From an uncultured Kiloniellales bacterium (GTDB lineage Bacteria; Pseudomonadota; Alphaproteobacteria; Kiloniellales; JAKSDN01), in NCBI GenBank assembly GCA_937974415.1, contig CALJXB010000198.1:1-13694 (forward strand): a stretch of DNA of 13,694 nt, read 5' to 3'. The translations under genes were made by a program, and so were the position numbers. Under the pieces are notes generated by a model. The model saw only the letters and a program-made list of their open reading frames with translations, had not been told where the DNA came from and searched no databases. This document shows positions 13,653 to 13,694 of the stretch, one piece after another (positions within the stretch are counted from its first letter, which is position 1; each line of letters begins with the position of its first letter).

Positions 13653-13694
13653 CGAATTATTTGGAAAACGAATTATTCTGAACAGATGATTCGT
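13653..13694 (-). promoter_or_regulatory. AT-rich repeat region upstream of the oxidoreductase
   Basis: CGAATTATT occurs twice 16 bases apart (13653-13661 and 13669-13677). ACGAAT (13668-13673) is mirrored by ATTCGT (13689-13694), with the small palindrome TCTGAACAGA between them. The stretch contrasts with its GC-rich surroundings and lies 50-90 bases before the oxidoreductase start, where a promoter and an operator would be. AATAAT on the minus strand could serve as -10, but no good -35 is visible. The window ends here, so the element may continue. Confidence 0.35.

Noticed and set aside
1..13694. CRISPR array, tRNA, rRNA, transposase or insertion-sequence ends
   Set aside because: None was seen on reading both strands. 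The regular repeats present (12-base and 21-base) lie inside coding genes.

Overview
The window looks like a chromosomal segment of a high-GC proteobacterium, most likely an alphaproteobacterium. This rests on the protein types, the strong GC bias at third codon positions in most genes and the compact operon style; no rRNA or marker gene is present to prove it. It holds one complete ABC importer of the dipeptide/oligopeptide (Dpp/Opp) type with two different substrate-binding proteins, an acetamidase/formamidase-family hydrolase embedded in the same operon, and several accessory genes.

Left part (1-4321). After the 3' end of an unidentified gene (1-84) comes about 700 bases with no convincing gene. 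It contains an apparent remnant of a membrane-protein N-terminus, a perfect DnaA-box 9-mer and small hairpins. Next is a striking nucleoid protein, a full HU domain with a long Lys/Ala/Arg/Pro-rich histone H1-like tail at its N-terminus (790-1317), closed by a strong hairpin terminator. An XRE-type regulator with a C-terminal cupin sensor (minus strand, 1602-2225) is transcribed divergently from the first substrate-binding protein gene (2396-4042). Candidate promoters for the two overlap each other. The regulator and this binding-protein gene are visibly AT-richer than the genes further right.

Transporter operon (4322-10720). The order is DppC-like permease, DppB-like permease, second binding protein, acetamidase/formamidase, DppD-like ATPase, DppF-like ATPase. 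Most junctions overlap (TGATG, an 11-base overlap, ATGA, ATGA), which implies translational coupling. The hydrolase lies between the binding protein and the ATPases, so the imported compound, or something derived from it, is probably an amide. A 280-base spacer between the first binding protein and the permeases carries two strong inverted repeats and a possible promoter.

Right part (10721-13694). All genes here are on the minus strand: a DUF1989 (urea-carboxylase-associated family) protein convergent with the operon, a two-helix small membrane protein, a coiled-coil/acidic protein of unknown function with a 12-base tandem repeat, and a luciferase-like (LLM class) flavin-dependent oxidoreductase. 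Only the DUF1989 gene has an obvious thematic link, C-N compound metabolism, to the transporter.

The most interesting unit is the regulator, two binding proteins, importer, amidase and DUF1989 set. It looks like an uptake and breakdown module for an unidentified nitrogen compound. That is an inference from family membership and gene order.
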